The notes beneath the pieces are model-generated. The model made no database searches. It had not been told where the DNA came from and saw only the letters and a list, made by a program, of their open reading frames with translations. The position numbers and the translations under genes were made by a program. Positions 1 to 11,563 of a stretch of DNA of 64,000 nt are shown piece by piece. Position 1 is the stretch's first letter, and every line of letters starts with the position of its first letter. The stretch is taken from NCBI RefSeq assembly GCF_047495875.1, contig NC_092464.1, forward strand, positions 8,156,737 through 8,220,736, in the 5' to 3' direction. The stretch is from Pithys albifrons albifrons (Eukaryota > Chordata > Aves > Passeriformes > Thamnophilidae).

Positions 1-359
1 TCACCAGAAGCACTGAGCCCGGAAGCAAAGGAAAGCCCGCAGTTTAGCATGTGCGAGTGATTTCTCCTGACAGGCTCCGAAATATTAATAAGGATATCAT
101 CAACTTCTACAAGGAGAGGGGGTTTTTTGTTGGTATTTTTTGTTGTTTTGGGGTTTTTTCTTTTCTCCCGTCAGACTTGTGCGTGGATGGAGAGCATTGT
201 TGGGCAGTGCCGTTTGTTGAGGGAAAGGTGCCTGCCTAGATGTCCTCTGCAATGAAGTGCAAAAACTGTGGCCAGAAACAGGGGTTTGGGGTGACTTCTA
301 AACGCACGTGGACACTTAGTGTGAATAATTTTTAGAGGGGGAAACGTGTCTCAGAAAGT
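1..359. other. Left edge, no gene recognised
   Basis: The window starts inside unique sequence. A 62-codon open frame at 51-239 (+) begins just before a CAG that follows a short pyrimidine stretch. It shows no domain I recognise, and there is no good donor after the sensible-looking part of the peptide. A second short frame from 241 (+) contains a CxxC pair but ends after 31 codons. I treat both as chance. Confidence 0.5.
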
Positions 360-932
360 GCCCCGGACCAGTTCGGGCAGTTCACAGGTGCTCCAGTCCA
401 AGGGAGACAGCAGGGCAGCTGGCGCTGGTGGTCTCCAGCGGAGAGTCGTTCAGATGGGAAGGACGAAGCCATGACGAAGCCAGTGAAAATGGTCTTTAAA
501 TCGTGCGTTTCAGGAACTGGAGTGTCCTACCCGCGAGGGAGCGGAGGCAGAGGGCAGGCACCAACAAGAGCGGGGCGGGACCGCCGGACGTGTCCGCGGT
601 GCTGAACCGGAGCGCAGCGACGCCCGGTGGAGCTGTCCACGGTACCGAGCCCGACCTGTCCCGGGGCAGGAGGAGCTGTCCACGGTACCGAGCCCGACCT
701 GTCCCGGGGCAGGATGAGCTGTCCACGGTACCGAGCCCGACCTGTCCCGGGGCAGGAGGAGCTGTGTGTGGTAGCGAACATGACCTGCCCCGGGACAGGA
801 GAAGCTGTTTGCAGTACCAAGCCTGACCTGCCCCAGGGCAGAAAGAGCTGTCTGCCGTGCTGAACCACTCCTGTTCCCGGGTCAGAAGGAGCTGTCCGCC
901 GTTCTGAACCCGAAAGGGACCAGTGCCGAGGT
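360..932. promoter_or_regulatory. CpG island-like segment
   Basis: This stretch is clearly richer in G, C and CpG than the rest of the window. By eye I count about 45 CpG dinucleotides in roughly 570 bp, at around 60 percent GC, which meets the usual criteria for a CpG island. The right part (588-932) is a 43-bp minisatellite whose units each contain up to four CpGs, so part of the CpG richness comes from repeat amplification. The left part (360-587) is not repetitive and is also CpG-rich. No TATA box or recognisable first exon could be fixed. Bird and mammal CpG islands often mark promoters, so a transcription start of a gene on either strand is possible, but that is inference. Confidence 0.5.
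588..932. repeat. 43-bp GC-rich minisatellite, about 8 units
   Basis: Units start at 588, 631, 674, 717, 760, 803, 846 and 890. All spacings are 43 bp except the last full one, which is 44. The core of each unit is AGCTGTCC followed by GGTACCGAGCCCGACCTG and TCCCGGGGCAGGA. Units starting at 631, 674 and 717 are almost identical. The outer ones (588, 846, 890) are diverged towards a GTGCTGAACC version, as expected when an array expands from its middle. Because 43 is not a multiple of three, each frame shifts from unit to unit, which explains why several overlapping open frames cross the array on both strands. These are not genes. Confidence 0.9.
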
Positions 933-3900
933 GATCTGGTAGTGACTTCTCACTCTTGTATTTGGCGAGATCATGATGGACACGGTGGATTCATCTCCCG
1001 CCCTCGGTGACAGCAGTTAGGCTCACTCAGGATGAGCAAATGCACCCTTGGGCATGAAACCCCCGAGGAAAAGGGAAAAGTGAGACAGGCAGTGGGCAAA
1101 GACTATGGGAGAAGTGCAAGGAGGGTGGTCTATTTGTGCTGGGTACCAGAAGCATGAGCTATTCCTTATCATGGGGAAGGGCTTAATGAGACAGCATTGG
1201 AAACATTTTTCTAAGATGATTAGATTTCTGTTTTCTGTTTTGCACAAATACTATAGTGGAGCATTCACATTGTCTTTCAGCTTTCAACATCAATGCAGTA
1301 GGCAAATTCAGAACTTAAATATCTAGAAACAAAGTTCTTTTTCTTCTTTCTTTATATTTTTTCTTTTTTTTTTTTCTTGCCTTCATTTGGAAATATCAAA
1401 ACAAACCTGAGAAAGAGACTGTTCTGTTCTTGACTTTGTCATGTGACTAATAATCGGGAAAGAACTGAATGTTTTTTATGGGTTACTGATGATGACTTTT
1501 CCTACTGAAATATGTGTGCTGCATTCAGCACTATATTTTTAAGCACCAGTACAGACCTCAATGCAGTACAGAACAGAGAGAAAGACAGGCTCTTGCCTTT
1601 GAAGGTCACAGTATTGTAAGCATTTTTTTCACTGTAAGTACTACTGGTGGAAAAATACTACATGAAACCTATACAAAGCTAAAGAGGAGGCAGCAACTCT
1701 CTAATAAACAAAATTTGAAACGAAGACAAATCATGATGTTGTATGACAACTGCTCACTTTGCTTTACAGTCACCATTGAGATAGACTTAAGAACATTGCT
1801 TTTGTAACATGAAAGTTTAGCAAAGTTGAAGTCACAACATTCGCTAGAATTCTGAAAAGTCTTCACTCTGTTTCAGCTTGTGGCAGGTATATGATGGAAT
1901 ATATTTCTGTAGTAGACCTAACTTCTAAATAAAACCTGGAATAAATACTGCAAAATTTTCTTGTTAATTATTACTCTGATGAGACAATCATGCTATTTGT
2001 AGGAGGAGTAATATGGAAACCAGGTTCTGTATAATTGACCCCAGAAAACCACTTTTTGGTTGGCTCTGTGGTATTATTGACATTGAACTTAATTACTGCA
2101 ACAGCTGTAAACAAAATTCTGATTGCATTTTTGCCTTGTTAAAAGATTAGCTTTTCACTAAATTTATTTAGATATGAGCAGACATCTGTGAGAATGCCTC
2201 ATTCAGTTCTAGTGTGGTGGTATAGCAGTTTATGAAGAATTTTGGTAACATAATTCTCCTTTTTAGTTTGATATGATTACTTTTTAGATGAGTGATTTTG
2301 GATTGATGAGATTAATGCTTTCCATATTAAACTGTGAAAGGGATTTTCTCCTACATGTTGACTTCAGAACTTTTTTTCCCATAATATAGGGCTTCTTCAT
2401 TTCTTCCAGTCTTTTTCTTCTTTGGCATCACCATGATTAATGAGTTTAATTTTTGCAGGCAACTGCCAGGAGGTGCTGAGTAAGATGTATCATGCTGATT
2501 GTGTGTAACACTGCTCCTTTTAATTACGGGGATGATAACAATGCATTAATCAGGTGCATAAAAATTCAGCACTTTTCTGTAACACAGAATATTGGTCTAT
2601 TTTATCAGGCACTGACTATAAAACAACGATCACAGAAGTCCTTCTTAAGTTGAATTTTGTATGATAAGTTATCTGTTAAAAATATTAAACCTCCCACTGA
2701 AACATCATAGAAATTTTCTATGTAAAGAGCCATATGCTGTGTTTCTACAGGTTCATTACTTAGCCAAAACTGCTACTGGCTATAATAGGAGAGTTAACCC
2801 TATAAAAGAAGCTAGTCTCAAAGTATGAAATCTCTCATTATTGTGAATATTTTTTCAATAACTGAATTCTGAATATTTCCTTCTTTCCTGCATTTACTTA
2901 AAACTAAATGTGACCATGTACTGTACTTTACTAGTTTATTCAAACTGATTTACCTTTTGAGAAGTTTTTAATTTAGAGATAAATAGAGATCATTTTGAGA
3001 TGCTTCAGTAAAACTGTTTCCTGCTTGGATAAATTAAGGATTTAGTAAATCAAGTATCCTTTGTTAACAGAGTGAGTCTGAGAAAGTGAGACTCAAAGCC
3101 AGAAGTGTAAAAAAATGTAATTTGGGATGTCAGGCTTGCTGTTGCATGTAATTGGAAGTGTTAATTTTCAGTTCATTGTTTGTCTTATTGGAATAGATAT
3201 TACCTCCTAGAAATGTGTGTCAAGGACGGTGTTTCAGAAAAGTTGAGGCCTGAGCTTCAGGCAACAGGCATTTCAGAAGTGGGGGTGTTTTTTCCTAAGC
3301 AGCTGAGTGAACTGATTGTATAGAAGGGTTTTAAGGACTGCGGGAATCATAACTTTACTGTAAGATATAATAATTTGAATTGTAAGCAGAAGTCTGCCTG
3401 CAAATATGAATTGTTGTACATATGGGCAGAAAGTACTGTGTACGTCTGCAAGAATCTCTTTTGCCTCTTCTTGGTGAGCTTTGGAATGTTGAACTGAGTT
3501 ATCATACAGCCATTAAGATATAGAGAGCTGAGACTAGTTCTTTCAATGGAAATAGTTAGGCCTTCTTGACATACTGTAAGCTCACCTTTTGAAATTAATA
3601 AAAACTGAAGCTTTCTTTCTCCAAAAAGAATAGTTATAAATCTTATAAAAATCGTTGGTTATGTTTGCATGGAAGTCCATCATGTATTCTGTGATTACTG
3701 AATAGTGGACACTCTGGTGTGCAGATGATATGCTTTTCGTACCTTGCTTTATAACTATATAATTAAACCACCATATGATATTTTCTACTGGTTTAAAATC
3801 AGCCTCTGTTTCTACAGTCTTTACTAGCCATGGTGATGATACATCCACAAAAAAAAAAAATCTACCAGAGAGAATGTATTTTTAAGTATTCAAGAATAGC

Positions 3901-6900
3901 TGTCTTAGGGGGCTGAATCATCTCTCTAATGGTAGTGCACTGTGCAGTAGGTTGGGATATCTCATGTAGAGTACTCGCCTTATGTTATTTCTCTTTTTGT
4001 CGAGCAGAAAGAACAGACTGAGCCCAGGGTTGGAGCAGGGTTGGATTCTAAGGGGCTTTCAAAGACCTAGGAGGTGGGGAAAAAAAAATCTGTGTGTGCT
4101 GTTCTTCAGATGCTTGTATATTTTTGTGCCAGAAAAGGCCAGGCAGAAGACTGTTCTTAGGTGTCTATCGCAGCTTTGTAAAAGCTCTTTGGGAGTCAGA
4201 TTTTGTCCCTTGAAATAAAGACCTTTAGAGTATTTTAGGCTAATATATTTATTCTTGGGGTGGTCCAGCAAAATCTGCCATTATAGTTCATTAACTGCAA
4301 GTTGATTTTACTGGGATTTTTGCCTGATTTGCTGGATCACTCCCAGCACGTTGCCATGAGGTACGAGCATTTTCATACCTTGACCAAGGGGTGGCAGCGT
4401 GTCGCGATCACACTGTTCCTATGGAGTGTTTGGTTTCTACTTGACTTGCTGTTGCAGGAAAGCACCAACCACCCACCCGTGTACATATTCAATTCCTTGT
4501 TGCTTCTTTAGGTCTGATTGAATTGATGACAGTTTTTTAACTCTCCTTTTCACATTCAGGGAGAAATATTTGTTTGCAAATCTCACCAAAAATGGATCAA
4601 CAATACTTTTAAATGGCCCCATATTGAGGGGGAAGAAGAGGAGAAACAAATCTTTCTTCTAAGGAAGTGTTTTTCTCTTTTCTCCCAAAAGAAAAGAAAA
4701 AAGCCAGTGTTTTCCAAAAAGCCTCTTTCACTCATAGCAGGTAGCTGCTCACATAGTGTAGCTTTTCAAAAGTACCCACAGATAATTTAGGTTTGTAATT
4801 TCAATATTTTTCAAAAGATTTGTGGTCAAATCAAAAAGTACATAGTAAAATATATTTCCTGATTAGATGCATAAATAATATTTTTTGTATCAGGTTCTTA
4901 CTCATATATTCTCCTATAACTCATATAACTTTGAAAATGTTATGTGTATTCATTAAATTGTGGGTGTTTGGTACTGATAAGAGTCAGTGTGGGTGAGTTA
5001 ACTGAGTTAAAGCAAATTTTTAGTCTGTGCATTCATCTATAATAATAGATCACTGAGCCATAGTCTTTATTGGCAATATGGAGCTACAGAATGGAAAAGA
5101 ATGGTCATTGGGCACATGAATGTTTTGCACGACAGAGCAGTGCAGAAGGGAACAGAGGGAGAGTGTGGTGGTACAATCTAGTAAGGTGTTCTGAAGGGTG
5201 AATGGGCAGTAGTTTTTGTATAGTGGAAACACAAGTTGTTCACAACTTTTCCACCTGTAGAGTGTTTGGGAACTTTCATTTCCCTCATTCAACCAGAATT
5301 TCAATTATGTCTCAGCTTTTAAGCACTTTAATTTAAAGATCTTACATAGTTTGTCTTGTTAAAATAGCACTTTAAAGTATTCTAAAGATTACAGCAAAGG
5401 TTTATGCAGTTTTTACACTTCAGGGAACTTGTAATGTGGTGTCAAGGAGAGAGGTAGAGAGGGGTCTGATACTCATTCACTTAGCAGCCAGATAAGTTTA
5501 AACAAAGGTATCAGAGTGTGTGAGATAATGTGACAATGTGACTGGCTGCAGATGAAAACTTACCAGATTTCCATTGAACATGTTTTTTAAGTGCTTATCA
5601 CTTGCGTGGTGTAAATTTTTTTCCTCTAAGCAGGTTGCTTTTTAGTGCAGTTCAGTTGTGACATAGATTCTTCCATGAGTTACTGTGCCTGTGCCTTTTA
5701 AAACTGCACTTATTATTATCTTCACTTGCAGGTGGGAAATTGGAGGCAGAGTTGACACATAGACAGTTCATCTCAGCTTTACGGCAGTGACGGTCTGCTG
5801 TGGCTCAGCCTTGTGAGCTCTTGCAATTTCTGGTTCTGGGCCCCAGGGACTTTAAGACTAAGAAATTGTTCCAGTTATTGCCAAGGATATTCTTACAGGT
5901 GTAAAACTAATTGTGAAGTCTGGCACATTTAAGTCTTTGCTGTATCTAACACTCATTTCTGACAGTTTTCATGTGACATTTCAAATGTCTGATGTTTCCT
6001 TCTAGCTGCTCAAGGCTTTGGAGTTTGCTCTGAGCAAAAGGAGATTTAAAGCATCCAAAGGATAGGAGTACCTTAGTGCTTTCATTATAATATTTCAGGG
6101 AGGGGGTGGTTTGGGGCTTTTTATTTCTTTTCTGTATTTGTCAATAGCATCTGCTCCAGCATTTCAAGCAGATTTCACTCTAGGCAGACCTCAAAAGCAA
6201 ATGCAAATTTCTCCCCAGGCTTGCTGTCTTGGATGTACAGAGCTACATGAAACGGAAAAGCAGCAATGGGAAATGCCTGGTAACCTCAGCTCTAGTTATA
6301 CCATAGTCATTAATTTTAAAGTGTTTATGACAAAAATATGTATGTGTTGCTTATTGTCCATTAAAATGAGCTCCAACCATCTATAAAAGAATGTAACTGT
6401 GGTGTTATGTTCAGAGGAAAAATGAAGACTGAACCCATGGAGACTGAACAATTACAAATGTTATTTCAGTCTCCAAGCCCTAGATCTGAAGACACTTGGT
6501 GAGCAGAACCAGCAGGACGTTTATGCAGGATCCCTGTGCCTGCCACTTTTCTCCTCTTTTGGCAGAGGCAGAGGGAGAATTAAGTCCAGCATCTGAGCAG
6601 CAGCAGGAGGCTTGTTGCTGCCTGTTGTCCCTTCTCAAGGGTATAAGCAGTGGTTTGTAGAGCCCAGTCGTGTAGAGTTTGCATCTGTGAAGATGAATTC
6701 AAGTGTCCTGCAGTGCCTCTGGCTAAGGGGGGACTAAAAAAGACTTTTGTTTATAAGGGCGGCCTTTGGCAAAAGAAAAAGTATGAACTGCTAGCGGTAG
6801 CAAAACAGAAATTATGCTTGTGCCAGAGTCATAGAAAAACAGCCTAGTAGCAGCTACTGCTGCTCCCAGGTAAGGTGTTATGAGACATGCCTCTGGGTTG

Positions 6901-7700
6901 GATGGCTCTTCCCATTTGCTCCCAAGATCTCTAAGTCCCTTATGAGCAATAGGGACAGCAAGCACAGCTCATCTCTTCCTCTCTCCTTTTCCCCAGCCCT
7001 ACCTCCAGGAGTAAAACACTGGCTTTTTTTACACTGCTGGGAAGCCATGAGTCTGTTCTTCCTCCCTATCTAACAGGTGGCTGCTGGCAACCTTATCTCT
7101 CTGTGCCCTGGCGCCTAAAGATGGATCTCCCAGGAGAACCTCAGATGGCTCCTCTCCAGCCACTTCACAGTGACATGCCCTCTGGCATAGCAAAATTCAT
7201 CTTCTGCCTGTCTCCCCTGCTCTCCTCCCAGGACAGGCAGAGTGGGTTATGTTGTATTCCAGAGGAACAAGGAGCCTTGAGTGGAGAGAAAAGAGTATAT
7301 TGGGGACTGCTTTAAATAGTGTTTGACCTCTTGCATAAGAGTCTGATTGTCCCAAGATAAGTTTATTGCATACATAGCTCTGAGATTTGCACAGATTGCT
7401 CTTGGGATTATGTTTCATGTGACTGTAGAATCCTATCTTTGTTTGTCATTTATTGCTAAATCCCTCCTCATGTCTCTGGATAATCTATATTAAATATGGT
7501 TTGTCTTTGGTTTTGTTTTTCCTGTTTCCTTTACGTGCCAGGGAACAAAGGTAATACTTTAAAAACCCCAAACTTCTATTACAGTGTTGATAAGGAAGCT
7601 GTAGAAATCAACAACCATGTTGCCATAGAGGCATAAATGGTTTGTAGTGAACCAAAGATTTCCACTTTTACTAGTCTTCCTTAATACAGTTCCTCTGTCT
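933..7700. other. AT-rich unique DNA, no gene recognised
   Basis: No interspersed repeat, RNA gene or convincing exon is visible here. Open frames are all below about 100 codons and fall in the range expected by chance. The longest on the minus strand (3582-3848) ends at a usable donor (CAAAAG then gtgagc) but has no good acceptor, since its upstream polypyrimidine run is followed by several AGs. The segment around 2440-2650 looks like a possible conserved enhancer and is described separately. Confidence 0.5.
2440..2650. promoter_or_regulatory. Possible conserved non-coding element
   Basis: The stretch mixes TTTTAATTACGGGG, GATGATAACAATGCATTAATC and a further ATAAAAATTC block without simple repeats. 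Dense TAAT/ATTA cores close to an intact CpG (TTACGGG) are typical of vertebrate developmental enhancers, where CpGs survive under constraint. I see this only as texture; no alignment was possible. It could equally be neutral AT-rich intron. Confidence 0.2.
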
Positions 7701-7711
7701 GCTCTATATTA

Positions 7712-7780
7712 ACTTTTCCTCTTTAATTTCTTTTTTCTTCTTTTTTTCTTTATTTTTCTTTTTTCTTCTGTTTGTTTTCC
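7712..7780 (+). repeat. Polypyrimidine-rich low-complexity tract
   Basis: About 70 bases are almost entirely T and C, with runs such as TTTTTTCTTCTTTTTTTC. It ends about 20 nt upstream of a CAG at 7802, so it may act as the polypyrimidine tract of the possible exon starting at 7803, or it may be simple low-complexity sequence. Confidence 0.7.
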
Positions 7781-7802
7781 ATTTGAGTGTTTGTAAACCC
7801 AG

Positions 7803-7945
7803 ATAGAAGAGGAGACACATGGAGAAAACACTAAAGGTATTATAGTGCTTCACAATGGTCTCTCTGATAAAGTAGATGCTATTGAAGCAGCTGCTTTGTT
7901 CTGTTGTGAACTGCATCACAAACAACACTTGTCAAAACACATACA
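7803..7945 (+). other. Possible internal coding exon (unrecognised protein)
   Basis: A 143-nt block is open in one frame from a CAG acceptor at 7800-7802, preceded by a very long pyrimidine tract, to a donor read as ACA then gtaagtc at 7946. It would encode 47 codons plus two bases, containing stretches such as GIIVLHNGLSDKVDAIEA and CCELHHKQHLSKH. I recognise no domain or family. The exit phase (two bases left over) fits the next exon-like block at 11269, which starts with one base, and that in turn fits 11533, which ends in a stop. The phase agreement raises interest, but random open frames of this size next to splice-like sites are common in AT-rich DNA, so this is a candidate only. Confidence 0.25.
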
Positions 7946-8329
7946 GTAAGTCATTGCCAACAAGAGTAGTTAATTAAGGCTGACACAGCCAGTGTTTAGG
8001 ATCGAAGTAACCCCATCTATTGTACTTGCCTTGTTTATACTCTGTATTTGAGGGTGTGTGCTTGGAAGAGGCTTCTTCAAGGAGTGGGTAATTCTCACTG
8101 GTTTCTGGCTATGTTTATAGACCTTCTGTTGTGGTGGCATGAATCTTTGGTAGAGCATTGGAGTAACTGTTAGGGAAGTCTTGCTGTTGCTGGATCAGCC
8201 ACTGACCTGCTGCATGACCTTCAGCTAGTTATTTATCCCTGTAGGGCAGGACCTGCATCTGTTGGATACCATAAGGAATCAAGGCCATGACTTCATTTGT
8301 GGCTTCACTGTGGTGGTGTAGAATTAAAT

Positions 8330-8720
8330 AAATTGTGCTTTTGGCCTAAAGCTTTGGGCTAATAAGAATACATAGAAACATGAGATTATTAATAATTACT
8401 AGTGCAGTCATTAATTCTGACAGTGGCAAAATTTGTGGGAGCATTGCTAATATCCCAAACAGGCCTGATTGTGCTTGTTTATAGTGGGCTAAAGGTCTCT
8501 CTCATTACAATGTTTCACAGGCAGTGCCAGGAACTGATAATCACTATAATGCATATTTTTTCTTTTAGCTAAGAAAAGCTAATAAGCATCTGTAGTTTTG
8601 AAAATGTCAGAATGAGCCAAAGTGCATGCAATTAGATAAGGATAATGTAGCAGATAATAAGAAGATACATGATGCTGGAGAAGCAGTTATCAGACCGCTG
8701 TGCTTTGGCTGCTAAAGTGC
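8330..8720. promoter_or_regulatory. Possible conserved non-coding element
   Basis: This non-repetitive stretch carries ATTAATAATTACTAGTGCAG, ATTCTGACAGTGGCAAAATT, several GATAA/TTATC cores (for example around 8632-8692) and ATAATGCATATT. The density of TAAT and GATA-type cores spread over almost 400 bp with intact complex sequence resembles deeply conserved enhancers. No gene or repeat is seen in it. Alignment with other birds and reptiles would decide. Confidence 0.25.
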
Positions 8721-9851
8721 CATGTGTCATATAAAAGAAAGTGGTTGTTGGTTGAGGGAAAACATGCCAGAAGTTGTCAGAAATGGAAATGCAAGCTAAT
8801 GTGGTAAAGTGACAAGGTTAGTCCTGGGGAACTATAAACATGGATGTCAGGCTTTTGATAGATGGAAGGGTTGTCTGGGTTAAATGTCATGTACTTGGTA
8901 GATGGGAAAGGCCAATGAGGAAAAAAAAGGAAGCAAATATAGAAAGGAAGATGAGCAGAATGGAGTAAGTTGTGATTGCTGTCTCTAAGGTTTTCTTTTT
9001 TCATTTTTTTTTCAAAGACTCAGTCTTACATGTGACATCTGGGCTGTTCTGGCTACTTTAATGTGCTAAAACCTTTCTCAGACAACTTCTGTGCCCAGAA
9101 GGAGATACAGCAGTGATGCACTGATTAAGTCAATTTTCAATCAGTGTCCTCAGTTTAATTTGCCCCTAGGGGAAAGAACTGAGGTAGACTCCAGAAGCAA
9201 GAGGAAAAACAAGAGGATGAAAACCAGACAAGGGGCAATGAAGGAAAAAAAGAAAGAGGAAAGCTGTGACGCAAAAAAAACGGATTCCAGCTCTGATACT
9301 GGAAGACAAGGAATTTTGCTCCTAAAATATTTTTTGCTGTAGGGCAAAATATTTCTTGTGACTGAGACAGAATATTCCATATTTACCCTTTCCTCCTAGT
9401 TAGCCTAATGCAGGAACTAGTTCTGGGCAGGAGGACAGGTTCTGTGTAATCTGGAGGAATAGGGATTTTTGTCTAATGGTTTTTTTTCCTGAAATGTCTC
9501 TTCCAGCCTTTATCCCACCTCTTGTGACGTGTTTCGATGTCTCCTGAGGGAAGAGATTGGAAGCCATTTCTCCTGTATTTTAGTTCTATGATAATTTTTA
9601 CCAGATTTTTTACTCTTTAGAAAGAACCAAGCATTTAATATCTTTATAAAATACCTGACAGAAAAGCCATACAGTTCTCATCCTCTTCTCTTCTATAACG
9701 TCTTTAAGATTTTCTATAAACACTTAACTAGTGACCAGCTATGTAGTGTTACAGGTGCAATCTTAGAAAAATAATTTACTATCCTTACGAAATGTGTGAA
9801 TTGTGGATAACAAATTACTTTGTCCCCTTCCATTTCAGTTTACAGCAGACC

Positions 9852-9867
9852 TTTTTTTTTTTTTTTT
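9852..9867. repeat. T16 homopolymer
   Basis: Sixteen Ts in a row lie about 67 bp to the left of a CR1 3' tail. No retrocopy could be tied to this run. Confidence 0.8.
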
Positions 9868-9933
9868 GGTACCTTCAGCTTGGATTACGGTTATATAGAA
9901 GTTTGTGTTTGATGCAGGAGAGGTTTCAAGGAG

Positions 9934-10010
9934 AATCATAGAATCACAGAAGGTTTAGGCTGGAAGAGATCTTAAAGATCACCTTTGTCATGGGGAGGGA
10001 CACCTTCACT
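9934..10010 (-). mobile_element. CR1 LINE, short 3' end fragment
   Basis: The plus strand reads AATCATAGAATCACAGAAGG, then TTAGGCTGGAAGAGATCTTA, then ATGGGGAGGGACACCTTCAC. This is the reverse complement of the CR1 3' untranslated region and its octamer tail. CR1 is the dominant bird LINE and its copies are normally 5'-truncated, as here. Only about 75 bp remain and no coding part is present. The sequence after about 10010 no longer resembles CR1. Confidence 0.85.
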
Positions 10011-11268
10011 GTGAGCATTTGAACTCAGGAGGGGTTGAAATTCTTTTCCCATGAATGTTCAGGGAAGGTAACAGCACCTTCACAGCATGTAAATGGACAG
10101 CAAGGATAAACGTGACCAAAAGGGATACTTTTGTTGTTGTTGCCTTATTTTTACAATTCAGTCAGTAGAAAATCACATTCTGTTCAGTACATTGTTCTTC
10201 TGCAGATGTTGGTCAAACTAGGAGAGTGAAAGGAGAGTAAATCTGCTGTCTTCTCTCTTGCTGGGTCAAGAGGGAATATTTTCTTTCTCTCACAGACATA
10301 AGGGTACTCATAACAACCACACAGCTCTGTAGTGGCTCTCTGCTCTTTGGATGAGCCAGAAAGAAGTGCCTTTTGGCACTGGACAGACAAGGTGAAGGTG
10401 AAGAGCAAGGTTAAAGCCAGTTTAATCCCACTTTGTAAATCTGCATGTGAACTCCTTGAAATTATAACCATGTTCCTTTACTATTTCTTCCTGTCTATGC
10501 TAAGTTGAAGCTCTTCTGGGAATGAGCTTTTGGCAGATAGCACATTGCTATTGGGCTGGAAAGATATGTGAGTATGCCATAGTCAGCTTTTTAACTGTGC
10601 AATTTAGTATAAAATGCAGGGAGCAGCAGTGTGAATCAGAGAATTGAATTTGCTCTAAAAGTTCCACAAAAGACTCCTCTTTTGCTAAAGACAGATTGTG
10701 CCAGTCCAACCTGAAAAACTGTAATTTAATTTGAAAGCACCATTCTGCATTCCTTTCACCTGATCTCGATTGGTGACAAGCCATAAAATTTCTCTGTGGT
10801 CCACTGGAGTTCAATAAATGAGAATTTCCTAAGTTCATAAAATGATTAAAAGCACTCCAAATGTATACTATTAGCAAGGATTCTGTGGGACAACTCAATC
10901 AGCAGGCGTCAGGGGCCTTTGTGAAGGGCTTGGTGAGCATTGCTTGAATAGCAGATTGCTGAGACAGGTAATAGCTGAGGAAAGGACTAATAAACTGCAA
11001 GGCTTTATGCTTAAAGGAACTTAACAAATGATAGTGCATGTGTGTGACAGTGGTTTTTCTTGTTTGCCACAATGCCGTGAAGATGAATTGTACAAGAATC
11101 AATGTCTCTAGCAGGGATAAGTGATATCTGTGTGGCTGATTTTGGCAGCAGCTCACTCCTGTGTTTTTCTTTAACCCAGTGCCTTGGACAGCAGTGGAAA
11201 GCAGAAAGAAGTAGATTGGTTTTAAGTGTACTGCCTATATTTCATCTAGAAAACTCATCTTCTTCCAG

Positions 11269-11316
11269 CATTTTGGATCATAAACCAAAAAGTGAATCAA
11301 CTTTCATCGAATGTTT
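11269..11316 (+). other. Possible small coding exon
   Basis: A 48-nt block lies between the acceptor CATCTTCTTCCAG (ending 11268) and the donor gtaagt at 11317. In the frame set by the candidate exon ending at 7945 it reads ILDHKPKSESTFIEC with one base at the front and two at the end. No family is recognised. It is short enough that an open frame alone carries little weight; the support is the good splice signals and the phase match on both sides. Confidence 0.2.
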
Positions 11317-11532
11317 GTAAGTAATGAACTATTCAGGACCGTTCTGTTCTGTTCAAGGCATTTCTACAAACAGAAGAAGGATGATTTATCGAGTCATTGC
11401 AAAATACATGTTGGACTTTAGGGATAGCCCTTCCTCTCTCCCTCTCCCCCTTTTCATACAGGTTGCCTGTGACTTTCCAAGCAAACAAGAAAATGTGACT
11501 ATTTTATTTTTCTGTTCCATTTATTTTTTCAG

Positions 11533-11563
11533 GAATGCCAAGCAGAGGTTTGTTAAGGAGTGA
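11533..11563 (+). other. Possible terminal coding exon
   Basis: A very strong acceptor (TTTCTGTTCCATTTATTTTTTCAG, ending 11532) is followed by one base, nine codons (NAKQRFVKE) and TGA at 11561-11563, in the frame required by the block at 11269-11316. If real, the following sequence would be 3' untranslated region; the nearest canonical AATAAA on this strand that I noticed downstream is about 2.7 kb away, near 14234. The peptide is unrecognised and too short to judge alone. Confidence 0.2.

Noticed and set aside
496..868. Four overlapping open frames of 76-113 codons
   Set aside because: They cross the 43-bp minisatellite, whose unit length shifts the frame each time and keeps all frames open.
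588..932. CRISPR-like regular repeats
   Set aside because: The units are contiguous and diverging with no unique spacers, in vertebrate DNA; it is a minisatellite.
3582..3848. 88-codon minus-strand frame ending at a gtgagc donor
   Set aside because: No clean acceptor; length is within chance for this composition and no domain is seen.
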